A stretch of DNA of 64,000 nucleotides, taken from NCBI GenBank assembly GCA_964036665.1, contig OZ038526.1, positions 10,602,001 through 10,666,000 of the forward strand. Direction: 5' to 3'. Under the pieces are notes generated by a model that saw nothing but the letters and a program-made list of their open reading frames with translations, made no database searches and was not told the origin of the DNA. Below are positions 21,240 through 33,524 of the stretch, in pieces. The position numbers were made by a program, and so were the translations under genes. This stretch comes from Gordius sp. MW1 (Eukaryota > Nematomorpha > Gordioida > Gordea > Gordiidae). How positions within the stretch are numbered: position 1 is the stretch's first letter; every line of letters begins with the position of its first letter.

Positions 21240-23690
21240 ATGGGGTCGGTATCGTATAAAGCCAATCTTCAAGGCAAGGTGGTAAGTCAAGCGTTGTTAA
21301 AACAGGTTAATGTGGGTGAAGATTGAAAATCAAGGAAGCCTCGTAATGGTTATTTGCGTGTATGCTCCCCAAGTGTATGGAATCAGAGAAAGATTTATTC
21401 TACGATTCGTTGGGAAGAGAAATGCAAGGAATCGGACAGGAAGAAAGGCTAATTATTGGAGATTTCAACACTCACGTAGGGATAGATCGCCTCGGTTATG
21501 AACGAAACCATGGAGGCTAGCATGATCTGAAGAACAAAGAAGGGAAAACTTCCTCAAGTATCCCAAGCATACGACATGGCGATCGTAAACACCTATTTTT
21601 TAAAACGCGAATAGCATATTGTGACTTATAGATGTGGGAATCTGCTCGGCGAAAGGATTTATAAAGTATCATGGATTTCAAAGTAATACCGGAAGAAGAA
21701 ATTGGCAGGCAACATCGTCCCCTTATTATATATCGCGAGGGAAAAGTATTACCCAAAAGAAGAAAGGGTTTTGAACCTTGAATTCGATACTAAAGGCTAG
21801 AGGATAGGTCGACGAACGAAAAATACCATCAAAAAGCTTCCTCACTCTTGGGAAAGTTGCAAAGGGACTTGGAAGACGATTGAGAGACGCTAACTAGGGA
21901 CATGGAAACAGCGATTCGAAGTGACAGACCAAAAGAAGCAAAGCTTTAAATAGGGAACTATGATAGTGGGATAATTCGGTAGGGGGCTTTAGCGAAAGGC
22001 GGTGGCTTATATCAAAAAAGTTGGAGATCTATTAATATAGGAAGGCGAAGAGAGGCGCGAAAAAGGCCGTTGCAGTAATGAAGAATATCGCGTACGCCGA
22101 GATTGCAAACAAACTGGACCATAATAAAGGCGATAGGCTTATTTAGAAATTTGCCAAGATAAGGAAGAAGAAATGCCGCGATGTCGCAGACCTTAAAACA
22201 GTCAAACACGAGAAGGTTCAAACCTCATTTAATGTGGAAAGAATATTTAAACGAACTTATAATTATTGCAAATGACAAAGATTTTCTTCCCGATATTGAG
22301 CCAAACATGGTATAGTCGAACTCTATTTGGAGGATGAAAGTAGGACTTAAAAGAATAAAATGCAAAAAGGAAAAGTTAATGGCCCAGATGATATATCTAT
22401 GGAGGCATTGCTTGGATGCCGTGAAGAAGGTGTCACGACCATGATGACTCAGATATATATTGGTAGAAGAGTGAATTACTAATCAATGGAATGGAGTGCA
22501 AGGACACCCTTGTTTAAAGGCAAAGGAGACCCTCAAGATTGTGACAATAACAAAGGTACCAGGCACTTACCACTCTTGGTAATGAAGAAGAAAAACGAAG
22601 TGGAAATATCAGTTATTCAATTCGGATTTGTGGCCGGCATATCCACAATCGACCTAATCTTTACACTAATACAGATGATGGATAAATATGGTGTAAAGAG
22701 AAGAGACTGTATATGGTCTTTATCGACTTGGAGAAAGCTTAGGACGCGGGCCCTTGTTCTTTAATATGTCGGTGCCTGAGAAAACATAATATATAGCTTA
22801 TGAAATATATTTATGAAGCCTAAATTCGTACGTTAGGACGACAGTTGGAATCTCTAAACCTTTATAAGTCCCTTTATATTTAATATAATTTTAAAAACAA
22901 AATGTCATCACCATGGTGCATTCTACATGCCGATGATATTGTGCTATGCGAAGAGACGGAGAAAGTATTAGAAGAAGCCGAAAAGTGGTCAAGCTGGATA
23001 TGGTTTAAAGGTCAATCGAAAAATTGTATATATGGAAATGAACGTTACAGGTAGCCCATCGCTGTATGATCATCTAATGTTCTCAAAAGTAGACAGGTTT
23101 ACATACCTCGGCTCAATGGTACATCAAGAGGGAGGTTGCGCAACAAAAGTCAATGCCCGGATCCCAAAAGGATCCCCTAAATGGCGAAGTACATCCGGTG
23201 TAATGTGCAACATGTAAATGCCAATATGGTTAAAGAGCAAAGCTTTCATCCATCGTAAGACCGGTGTTACTATATGGAAGTGAAACATGGGTATTAAACA
23301 TCACGGAAGAAAAGCTATTACAAGCCAAAGAGACGAAGATGATGCGGTGGAGTTTGGGGTATACTAAGCTCGACCATATGACGAATGACTTTCTCATGAC
23401 AAAGATGGATATACAACTCATGGCGGCCATGATTAACGAAAATAGGCTAAGGTGATACGGCATATACTAAGAAGGGTGACAAATGATATAAATTGAAAAG
23501 TACTGGACATGGAGGTACCGGGGAATAGAGAAAGAGGCGTGTCACGTGGAAATGGCAGTTCGACAAAGTTATGGAAACAAAAGAGATTAATCAAGATACG
23601 GCACATACCCGGTCAAGATGGAAGAAACTCATCGAAACAAACCCAACGATTGTGGGACCAAATACTTGATAAAGAAAAAGACATATAATT
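21240..23690 (+). pseudogene. RTE-type LINE, degraded endonuclease-RT copy
   Basis: Short frames on the plus strand follow the order of a non-LTR retrotransposon ORF. An AP-endonuclease piece (ICVYAPQVYG, then LIIGDFNTHVG near 21450) comes first. RT pieces follow: PLFKGKGDPQDCDN, QFGFVAGISTIDLIFTL, and HADDIVLCEETEKVLEEAEK (22929 on; the catalytic YADD is written HADD). The C-terminal region reads FTYLGSMVHQEGG, LLYGSETWVL, and ends with a LWDQI block near 23660. Frames change many times, so this is dead. Related fragments: 36031-36180, 51775-52131 with 58060-58243, and 61007-61240 (minus). The YLGS...LLYG.E pattern is typical of RTE/BovB-like elements. Confidence 0.8.
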
Positions 23691-23699
23691 ATTTACATA

Positions 23700-24811
23700 T
23701 AAGGGAAAATTTAAAATTGTATAAATTTTTGTTATAAAGTCAATACATGTCGAGATTTCGTGTCGAGACGAGATGAGACCGAGATTTTTCTAGGCCATTA
23801 ATTGAGATCGAGATTTTCATATTAGCCCACGAAACGTCGAGACGAGATTTTGATTTCGAGAGGAGGCGAGATCAAAACAAGATCAGCATATTGCTCTTTT
23901 CTAAATAAATTAAGATCTTGTTTTGTGAAAGATTTATTGTTTGTTGTAAAGTATGTCGTGGCAAAAGCGACTATTTTACTAAGCAATATAAATAAGATAG
24001 ACCTATATATAGAGTTGTTGTGCAATTACTTAAATATATCGAAGTGTGTGCAATAAAAGGATAAATATTATCTAAGGTAAATCAAGGTTAAGTTAGCTGC
24101 AGAGTTAATAAGCTAAATAATTAGTATTTAAATTAAGATACTACATAATTAAATATAATTTTTCTAATGGAACACTTATTTATTTATTTTAAATTTATAA
24201 AAGTGTAAAATCTTCAGGACCCATTTTACAAAAATTAAATTTTTAAAAATAAATATTATTAATTCTTCTATTGATTAATGAGTTTGATATTCGTTTACAA
24301 TTAATATTAAAGTTAACATCTTAATTGGCATTCATTCACTTTGCATAACAATCATCTGAAACAATTAAACAAAACATCGGAAAATGCTCAAAATTTGGCT
24401 GGGTTTCTTTTTCCTTATAGATTTTTTCACAAAACTAAGTGAGATATTGCTTAATTTTATTTATTTATTATCTATATAGATTAAATACTATTATCTAGTT
24501 AGTTTTACATCCATTTTAGTCAATCATAGCTTTGAAAGATAAAATCTTTTAACCTTTTAAAGATTAAAAATTTACACCTATACATTTTTGTAGTATAAAT
24601 AAAAAATATTTTTTAGTGTTTGTAGTAAACAGCATCTGACTCTTAAGCCTGCAGAAGATATAAATAGATTAAAACTATATATTTATATAATTATATGAAA
24701 TATAAATAATATTTATCAAGATTTGTATTATTTATAATGCATATTCTACACCTTAACAAGTCTTAATTAAGTTAACTTTTGGCTTTGCTCTTATGTTTGA
24801 AATAGGTTAGG
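23700..24811. other. No gene; GAGACGAGA repeat cluster at 23745-23880
   Basis: The cluster repeats GTCGAGACGAGAT/GAGATCGAGAT and resembles the hAT-like subterminal arrays at 12333, 14640 and 20420. The remainder is AT-rich without recognisable coding. Confidence 0.4.
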
Positions 24812-24956
24812 AATGGGCATAGCCAGGGGGGTGGCTGCCCCCCTAATTTACAGAAGAAAATTTTTTGAAAGATTAAAAAATTTTATGTTTTGCCCCCTCT
24901 AATTGAACTTTTAAACGTTTTGCCCCCCCCCAATCCAAAACCTGGCTACGCCCATG
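24812..24956. mobile_element. CGTAGCCAG-family MITE, 145 bp, perfect target duplication
   Basis: It begins AATGGGCATAGCCAGG and ends CCTGGCTACGCCCATG. It is flanked on both sides by AGGTTAGG (24804-24811 and 24957-24964). This is the cleanest copy for defining the family ends. Confidence 0.92.
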
Positions 24957-25773
24957 AGGTTAGGGACTAATATAATTGATAATATAAAAGCTAAGATTTT
25001 ATGTGTATTGAAATAAATTTAAGCTGCATAATATTATCTTTATCAAATAAGTAATATCAGGTAAAAAATTAATGGTTTTGTAAATGAATGCTTTATAAGA
25101 TTATTTGTTTTAGGGCTTTATATACAAATCTCATTATTTAAATTTGGCAATATTTTATTTATGAGCATAAAAAAATTTTAATGCTTATGTTATCAATAAC
25201 TTTTTAAATAAAAATACAGTCATGTATAAAGTTAATTTGGGCATTTTGCAAGTTATGTCCATATTTTATTTTTTAGTTGAAGCATATTACATGTTTTCCT
25301 TTTAATTTTAATAGACCGAATAATTATCATTTATTAATTGATTGCTGGGATCAATCGTCTTGACTATAATTATATCTATAAATGATAAAATCAATTCTTC
25401 CCTCAAGCATATTATGTAGCCATATTATCATAATCCCTCCACAGTCCGCATCACCTTGCCTTGAGTGATTTGCGAATAAATTTAATCAAATCATATCTTT
25501 TCTTCAAATTTAAGTTTTTAAAATAATTTTGACTAATGCTGTATAATGGATTCATATTCTAACACTCAAAAAAGAGGAAAGGGGAAACATAAAAGGTAAT
25601 CAAAATCTTTATAGCATTAACCCAAGAATGTTGGTTTCGTCTTATGTTAGAAAAAGAATACAGCTTATAAACTCCTAAGTTAATAAATACATTAAGCCCC
25701 TCGATTGTACAATTTATCATACGTGCAGCAGCAGCACAGCTTGTTGTAACCATTTATCCCGCAACATTTGCAG

Positions 25774-28700
25774 TTATGGGGTTGAGATGCTTTTGTGACA
25801 GAGATTGCCCGCCCGACTTTTTGGCACCCAAACTGCTGGAGCTGAAAGACAACAATTCGTGCTTGGCCCCGGCGCACAGCCAATGCTTTAGCGCGGTCCG
25901 TGTCGATTACGACTATCGCACCAAGCGCTACAAGGAAGTCTACACTTACGGTTGCTTGCCCCCCGAGGAGAAAAGCCTTATGCAGGTCAGTAGTCTATTA
26001 GCTCGTTTATGATTTGCATTCATGGGCGTTGCCAACATTGGGATTAGAGGGGGGTCATCATGATTTAGGTAGGAGCAAAATGATGAATTTTCAAATTTTT
26101 GGATTTAGAAGGGGGCAGCCGCCCCTCTCTGCCCACCCCTTGTCTACGTCCATGTTTGGATTAAAAAAATATGTTCGCTGATTCGCGTTTAGTTTTGAAG
26201 CGTACTAGCACTAATGCAAACCTGACTTAGATGTGACAAAAACTTGAGACATACCTGTAAGGGGCTATTTTGAGTGACGCTAAACGGGTATGTGATTTAT
26301 GTATTGAATTCTGAGGTGTCAATTTTGCTGGGTCAATCGGCTTAAATCGCTAAAAAGTATGTAATTGTTGGTTAGGTCAAAATGCTTTAGCCGAAAATAG
26401 GCACGAGGTGTAACATAATTAGGGCTAATGTAAAATCCTAGTTTTACCTTTGAATTATAATATATAGTAGTATCTTTTAATCGGCCCATGACATATCGCA
26501 TTTAACCTTGAAATATGGCTTGGCTAGAGCCGAATAAACACATTTGTCATTTTGCCCGTTTTACCATCAAAGGGCGGTTTTGGTAATAGTAAAGCCACAG
26601 GGCAAACCATTTAAAAGTTGAATATGATTGGGCAGTAATTTATTTATTTGATATTATTATGAAAAACCTATGATTTTAACACGGAAATAAAATAAGTTAT
26701 CGTTGCTTTCTATAAAAAAATCCCTAAGCTTAGGATCGGGATTATGCTTAGAGGTTTTATAAAATTTACATCATGCTTATTTGTCTGATGTAAAGAACCA
26801 TGGGTTTTTTACTGTTTTAATTAAAGATGTGTAAGAAACACAAAAATGAGTTGTATAGTTAGTTGAGGATATTAAGTTTAAATCGTGCACCTCCAGTCAC
26901 GGCCAGTGTGTGTGTTTGTCCAAATATTTATTAACAGGCATAAACTCTATAGACACTAACGACCTCAAGGAAGTTTGTGATGAAGGGTAACCGTTTGATG
27001 TAGAACGGACGTCAGAAACAAAACCATATTTAACCTTAAAGCACTTCTGTTCACTTTGTGTGACCTTTTTTTATCATAGTGACAACTTTTAACTTAATGA
27101 ACCTTGAATACGTCAAAAACTGAACGAAACATTTATCAAAATTTTTAATAAGTTATTATTATCTTTGAGGTTTTACTAAGTTTATTTTTTGTATTACCAA
27201 CGACTGATTGCCTATAAGTTGAGGGGCAATAGTGTTATCGTGTTGTAGGTAGGATTCTATCCGTATGAAGACTTTTTATATATAACATCTTTGCTAATTT
27301 AATAATTCATAACCCTTCATAATTTGCATAAATTTTAAGACTTGCGATTATAATTGTCACACTAAATTTTGACAACAAAAAGATTAAGGCATCCAATTTT
27401 GATTCTTGGAAAGCGGAAAAAATATTTTAAAAGATGAATTATTAAAAAAACACGTTTTCTTAAATAACCGACGACTTATTTAACGCATGTTTAATAAGAC
27501 TGAAAGTCAAACGCGTTCACTTTTTCAATTATTTTTCCTGTATTTACAGTGTCACGGGGATTTGGTGCCTCACTATTTGCCCAAAAATATCATATGCTGC
27601 GACCACTCCGATCTCTGCAACCAGGGCATCAAGCCACCCTACCAATGGCACATACCTCCCGAAAGTGGTGGAGGTAATGCCACGTTGTTATAACTCATTA
27701 TCTTTAAAAATGTTAAGGTTGTTGACTTTACAGTTGTTTAGAGTCATAATCTTTCAAAATTCATATGTTGGAAATCATTTTTGTACAAATTTTTAGTTTT
27801 GTTTTTTACGCTGAAACTTATTATTTTGTGTTAGAATTGTTGGTAAATGGAGACAGAAGTTTTACTGCGATCCTGGCCGTTACCATTGTCGGCTTCATGC
27901 TCCTCGCCTCTCTCATCATCTTCATTTATATCAGGTAAAACCTGGCGTTTTGTGAATGTTATCTAATCTAATCCCTCGATTCTTCCTACAGTCCATGCAT
28001 ATCAATGAAATAAATTGAGCGTGTTCGTTTTTAAATGTTGGCTTAAAACATGAAATAAACTCCCACTAAAACTTTCCTCAATTGATGATTTATGTTAAAA
28101 GTATAGCATAATTTATTTTTTAGTTATATTAAATATAGCAAAGCGAATCAAACACACGCCTCAATTTTTATTGTCCTGCTTCGTTTGACTCGAACGTTTT
28201 TTGAACCTGTGTGCTCTGTTAAAGTAAGAATCGTGCCAATTTCTGTTTTGGTCGGGTGCGCACCCCCCGAAACCCAATGTCGTTCAAAAATTAGGGCATA
28301 ATTTAGTGTTTTTGCTGCGATGTTAAATCTAAATTAAGGCTTCCAATGTAATTGGCCGACACTTAATACGGCAAGTTAAGAAAAAATTGTATTTCACCCT
28401 TTGACTTACTGTATATTTGAACCGATTAACGAATTTTAACCTTTCGCAAGGCTACGCAAGCGGGATAACATGCGAATTATTAAAAGCTTGTGCGCCGGTG
28501 GCAAGAACGGCTCCTTCTCCAGCCAGATAGACGACGAGCCACCCGGCTTCGGCCCCGACCGTTGCGGTGCCTGCCCTTGCGACGATCTAAAGGGGGCCTG
28601 CTGCATCGCGGGTCCGGCCTCGGCCTTGCACCACAAAAAACGCGGGCCCGGAGAATCGTTGCGCGATTGGATCGAACAAAGTTCGGGCAGCGGATCCGGC

Positions 28701-31700
28701 CTACCACTTTTGGTAAGCCCACACTTAAACTTTATGACCGCATAGAAGGAAATTTACTTGAGCGTTCTAGTGAAGTAACAAGCTCTAACATATGGGAACT
28801 ATAAGACTTACCATTTTGTTGTTTTTTCATTCGTTTTTATAGTGCTAGATCTATTATGGGCTAAATTGTTTGGTTTGATAAAGTTGAATTGGGTGCTATG
28901 AGAGCCCGCGTTCGTTACTCATAATCGCCTTTACATATTACACATTAATTATACGGTAGGATTTAGTTGATTTGGCGTTGAAATTTGTTTGCCTTAGTGT
29001 TTTTAAGCAATTATTAAATCACTTCTTACAAGTTCGATGTTCCTGCTCATATGAATTGACGATAGTGTCCACTCACTAAAAGAACGAGGAGCATATCAAA
29101 TTATTTGCACAATTATAAACCAAAAATTATTTATTTAAAGCTGGCTTTTTTTTTTAATTAAAAAGAGGCCACGTGAGGGAAGTAATTATTTGCTATACCG
29201 TCGTTTTTTAAAATAATGATCGTACCCAAAGAAATTCCCATCTTCATGTCATATGAATTACTTTTATATTACGCATGATGTGCCTAGGTTCAAAGGACCA
29301 TAGCCAAGCAGATCCAATTGATCAAAGTGATTGGAAAGGGGCGGTACGGCGAGGTTTGGGAAGGAAGGTGGAGGGGTGAGAGCGTGGCCGTCAAGATTTT
29401 CTTTACCACGGAGGAGGCCAGTTGGTTTCGAGAAACCGAAATTTACCAGACCACCTTGATGCGGCACCAAAACATCCTGGGTAATTTTGCCACTCCTGCT
29501 TGGGCTAGGTTCATTACTTTTGCCTTCTCCTATTTCGTACATTTCTTGGTTTTGTGAAATTACATTCACGAACAAATTTGCATCGCTGCACTTAGGAAAT
29601 GTGGTTTTTTATTATTTAGATTGTGTGTTTTTGGAAAGGAGCTTATGTAATACATTTTCGTTTAAGGCATTGTATTTACTTTAACCCGACGAGTACTGAA
29701 AATTATTTGCAACCGACGCAATGCATTATATTGCTATTTGCTATATTCGCCTTTAAACGGTGTGCTTTAAATTAAACGATAAGAAAAAATTTTGACATGG
29801 CAAAAAATTTCTTACTTACCGCATTATGCCCCCACGGGTTTAAAATTATCAAAGTGGTACTGTTTATGGAAATACGATCGAAATATTAATCCCTTCACAA
29901 CTTTATTTTTTGCTCTTTCACCGCTACAGGTTATATAGCCGCCGACATAAAAGGGACCGGGTCTTGGACGCAGCTCTTCCTCATTACGGATTATCACGAG
30001 TATGGTTCGCTGTACGATTACCTTAAAACCGCCATCCTGGATCAAACTTCCACTCTGAATCTCATACAGTCCATCATTAGTGGGCTGTGCCATTTACATA
30101 CCGAAATACTCGGGACTCAAGGTTAGTAATTGCTCGTTCTCTAATTATAAAATGATTGAACAAACTATATCAGGAACGACCAAGAATAAATGATGTTTTA
30201 AGGAAGGGGGGGCGGGTAATGTTTTGTTTCCTGCTCAGTCTCGGTCTTTGGGCATTCAAGCCATGCTGAATCATTTATTTACCTGAATTTTTTGTGGTTG
30301 ATGTTATACAATAGTTCGAATTATGCGAAAGATATTGTAATCACCAAATTCTTGAATTTAACCTTAGAAAACTTTTTAGAATTGTATTGATAGTATCAGA
30401 TGAGGCTAGAATATGAGCTCACTTGAAACTTTTTAGTTTTGCTCTCGGATCTTTACGCTTGCTACATTTAGAAATCGGTATTTAATAGGGAAACCTGCCA
30501 TAGCCCATCGAGACATGAAGAGCAAAAACATCTTGGTCAAAAAAGATGGCACCGCCTGCATCGCCGATTTGGGATTAGCCGTAAGATTTATCAGGTAATT
30601 AATAACTGAATTATATTTACTTTTGATTTAGTTTTGTGTTAATCTTCATCTCTCGCTTAACTAAATAGGCCACCTATTAACAATTATTGTTTTTTTATAT
30701 CTCATTTTCATTATAGATTGTTCATCAAACGTACATGGTATTATTTAAAACATTCTTTAAATCTAGTTTGTGTTGCCATTTCATTGATTCCGAATATTTT
30801 TGCTATTTTAAAATCACGTTTTGCTTCAGATTTGTTTAACCTATTCATACAAAAAAGCAACAATTTTTTGCGCCAATCGAGTCTTAAGCTTAAATGGGGA
30901 AATATTTATAATTAGTGAAACCAACGAGATCGACATCCCAGCTAATCCCAGGGTCGGGACCAAGAGGTACATGGCTCCCGAGATACTGGACGACACTTTT
31001 GACCGCGACAACTTTGACTCGTTTAAGGCGTGTGACGTTTACGCCTTCTCCCTCATTGTGTGGGAAATATGTCACAGATGCGTGTCCAAAGGTAAAGCCG
31101 CATTTGTTACGCTCACTAAAAATACCATAACTTCATGTTATTATTCACGTGCACGCAAAGTTTATAAAATAACGTGTCGAATTCAGGTTTGGGAAGGAAG
31201 TATTATAAATCTCGGGTTTAAGTTGTAATAATAATGTGAAACGTGGTTGGTCACATGAACAAAACCCCCAACTTTAAAGATTCTTTGCTTAATTATAACC
31301 AATTGGGAGGCTCTTAAATGTGGTGCTGAAGTTTCAGATATTTTTTGGTGTGTTTTAGTCACAAGAAGATTGGTTAATTCTTTACAGTTTCCCGGACCAT
31401 TAGCGATGGGATCAATAAAACAAATTTGGCAAAAACAAAAAATCCTGATTTTATGATTTCTTTTCAAATCTAACCCAATAAATTTTTGTTGATAAATCTA
31501 ACGACAATAACTCAATTTTCTAAAGGCATCATTCAATAAAGTGCAAACGCCCAAGTCACTTATATTAGCTTTTTACTTTAAAAATGATTTTGCCTCCTTA
31601 ACATGTATGAATTTAGGCAAGGTTGATGAATACAAGATTCCTTATTACGACTGCGTGGCGGCGGATCCATCATTCGACGAGATGAAAGAGATCGTAAGCG

Positions 31701-31935
31701 TGAAAAAGATCAGGCCCAAGCTGCATTCCAGATGGCTGGCTGATAAGGTAAAATTAGTATATAATTTTTGCGTCAACTCAATTTGCTTTAACTCTCACCC
31801 TTTCAATAGTTTTTGACGTCTTTGATCCGAATTATGCAAGAGTGCTGGCGCCCTAACCCCAACGCCCGTTTGACGACGCTCAGGATCAAAAAGTCACTAA
31901 ACGACATCAAATGTGACAATATAGCTGCTGTTTAA
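25774..31935 (+). CDS. BMPR1: BMP type I receptor serine/threonine kinase (thickveins/BMPR1), ten coding exons
   Basis: Exons: 25774-25985, 27550-27673, 27835-27934, 28451-28712, 29288-29480, 29930-30121, 30489-30594, 30916-31091, 31617-31747, 31810-31935. Junctions are GT-AG and keep one frame, giving 539 residues from the first Met. The ectodomain has the three-finger cysteine pattern (CFCDRDC ... [11 protein letters not shown]). A membrane helix lies at about 122-144, the GS box [11 protein letters not shown] at about 222-232, then the kinase: [17 protein letters not shown]45 loop [11 protein letters not shown] (the BMP-Smad-specifying sequence of ALK3/6/Tkv), [18 protein letters not shown]. 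The receptor binds BMP ligand with a type II receptor and phosphorylates Smad1/5. The first exon may continue upstream: the same frame is open for about 33 codons ([17 protein letters not shown]), or an acceptor ends at 25773 and the signal peptide lies on an unseen exon. The cytosolic juxtamembrane part carries an unusual cysteine cluster. Exons are GC-rich against AT-rich introns (62-1564 bp). Confidence 0.95.
26021..26154. mobile_element. CGTAGCCAG-family MITE in BMPR1 intron 1
   Basis: It begins CATGGGCGTTGCCAAC and ends GTCTACGTCCATG. Flanks TTTGCATT and TTTGGATT give an 8-bp duplication with one mismatch. It starts 36 bp after the exon's donor site. Confidence 0.8.
27992..28013 (+). CDS. 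Possible alternative terminal exon of BMPR1 (decoy isoform)
   Basis: A strong acceptor (ATTCTTCCTACAG, ending 27991) lies 57 bp after the donor of the membrane-helix exon (27934). Splicing to it keeps the frame and adds SPCISMK followed by TAA. The stop overlaps an AATAAA (28009-28014) and another AATAAA follows at 28054-28059. The product would be a secreted-domain-plus-membrane receptor without GS box and kinase, comparable in architecture to BAMBI. Seen in sequence: acceptor, stop and poly(A) signals. Inferred: that it is used. Confidence 0.4.
28009..28059 (+). promoter_or_regulatory. Two intronic poly(A) signals in BMPR1 intron 3
   Basis: AATAAA at 28009-28014 and 28054-28059, directly behind the candidate alternative exon and upstream of the juxtamembrane exon (28451). 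Confidence 0.4.
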
Positions 31936-32600
31936 TACCGCCGGCTACTTAATGTCCCGACAACACCACATATGTACATACCCACCCACTCTCACTAAAA
32001 ATGTTTGTACATAAATTTTAGATAGATGATAATATCGAAATGACTTATTATAAATTATGCTCTATTTTTGATACCACTCATTCTCATTACGTCGAACACT
32101 CACTCGGTAACAACGAGAAGGCCAGAGATCTTGCACAAACTATTATATCATTCGTATTTTTTTATACGTCATGATTACGTCTTCCCTCCTCGGTCGGTCA
32201 TCTTTCACATATGATAATACATTTGCCACTATGCATAAGTAATATGACTTTTAAAACCCTTGATCCTCCTATACGACTTCCACCACCGCCCCTCCCCCTC
32301 ACCTCAACATTGTACATCTATGCATCTTACGCGTGACATATTTTCATATTTTTTACACTAGACTAGATTGAGCTAATCCAGGCTGCCAATTTATATATGC
32401 ATACGTATGTGTACCTATGTGCATGTTCAACTATTTACATTTTTGTCTACCGTCTTTATATATTTTTTATAATATCTTTCTATAAAAGGAATTTTGACTA
32501 TTTTTTTAATTTATAATCGTGATTATTATTACGAGGCGTCTACCATACTGTAAGGCTACCATTATGTGAAATAAACTTTTGATTAAAAACGGCGTTTTTA
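31936..32600 (+). other. BMPR1 3' UTR and poly(A) signal
   Basis: Less AT-rich than its surroundings up to about 32580. A single well-placed AATAAA lies at 32570-32575 (GTGAAATAAACTTTTGATT) before the sequence returns to background. This would give a 3' UTR of about 650 bases. Confidence 0.5.
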
Positions 32601-32824
32601 ATTAATATCAAGATATGTTTTCATATAATACATGGCTTGAGCTCATTATATATAATCTGTTAACAATTTTGAAGATTCTTAAAAAGGAGTTATATTGCTT
32701 TTAATAATTGCGCTTTTCATATAAATTAAATCAAGTTGCACCGTTATTTTAAGGTTAAAAAAATTATGTAACTTTATATTACTCTGTGTGAGTGCGACTT
32801 AAAATAAAAATAAACAGCTAAGTA

Positions 32825-32977
32825 CATAGGCGTAGCCAGCATTGCAATCAGAGAGGGGCAATAATTATTTTGGGAGGGGAAAAATGATAATTATTTGAAA
32901 TTTTAGCCATAATTTTAATAATTAACCAATTTTTTGGATTTAGAGGGGGGCAGCCACCCCTCCCTGCCCCCCCCCCG
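32825..32977. mobile_element. CGTAGCCAG-family MITE, right end damaged
   Basis: It begins CATAGGCGTAGCCAGC; the C-rich right half stops without the expected ACGCCCATG end. GCTAAGTACAT occurs on both sides (32817-32827 and 32978-32988), a direct repeat that marks the insertion. Confidence 0.6.
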
Positions 32978-33524
32978 GCTAAGTACATGCATATAGCTTA
33001 AAAGCTATCAGAAGCAATGTATTTTATTCAAGTACTTGGCATTATAAATATCTTTTTATAAGGGCACCTTATAAAAAACTGTTTAACAACATGTAAAACT
33101 TAATTTAGGTGTATAAATATTATACAAACTTTATTTATATTTCTCAAAGTTTTGATATTCTTGTATTATTAGATGCGGGTGTTTAGGCAGTTAAAACCAA
33201 CATTTAAGGCACCGTTAAAATTTTTAATTAAAATGTTGCGACTCTTGTTTAAAATTAATAGGCTAAGAAAGAACTCTCATCAACTAAAAAAATAGGGCAC
33301 GATTTTAAATTCCTCACTCACTAGAAATTTACATTTTCGTAAATCCTACCTTTTAATATATTAGCAACGATGAGCAAGCTTTTATAGGGTGTTTTTTCAA
33401 CCTAAATCGCAAATCTGGCATTAATAATTTTGCCAACTGCGACTAATAACATTTTTAAACCACTGATGAATTAACGACACTAGATAATACATGATTTAAA
33501 TTTCGGCATATTTAAGTATTTATG

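Noticed and set aside
28436..28804. Overlapping frames on both strands at the BMPR1 juxtamembrane exon
   Set aside because: They arise because the exon is GC-rich; only the frame joined to the flanking kinase exons is real.
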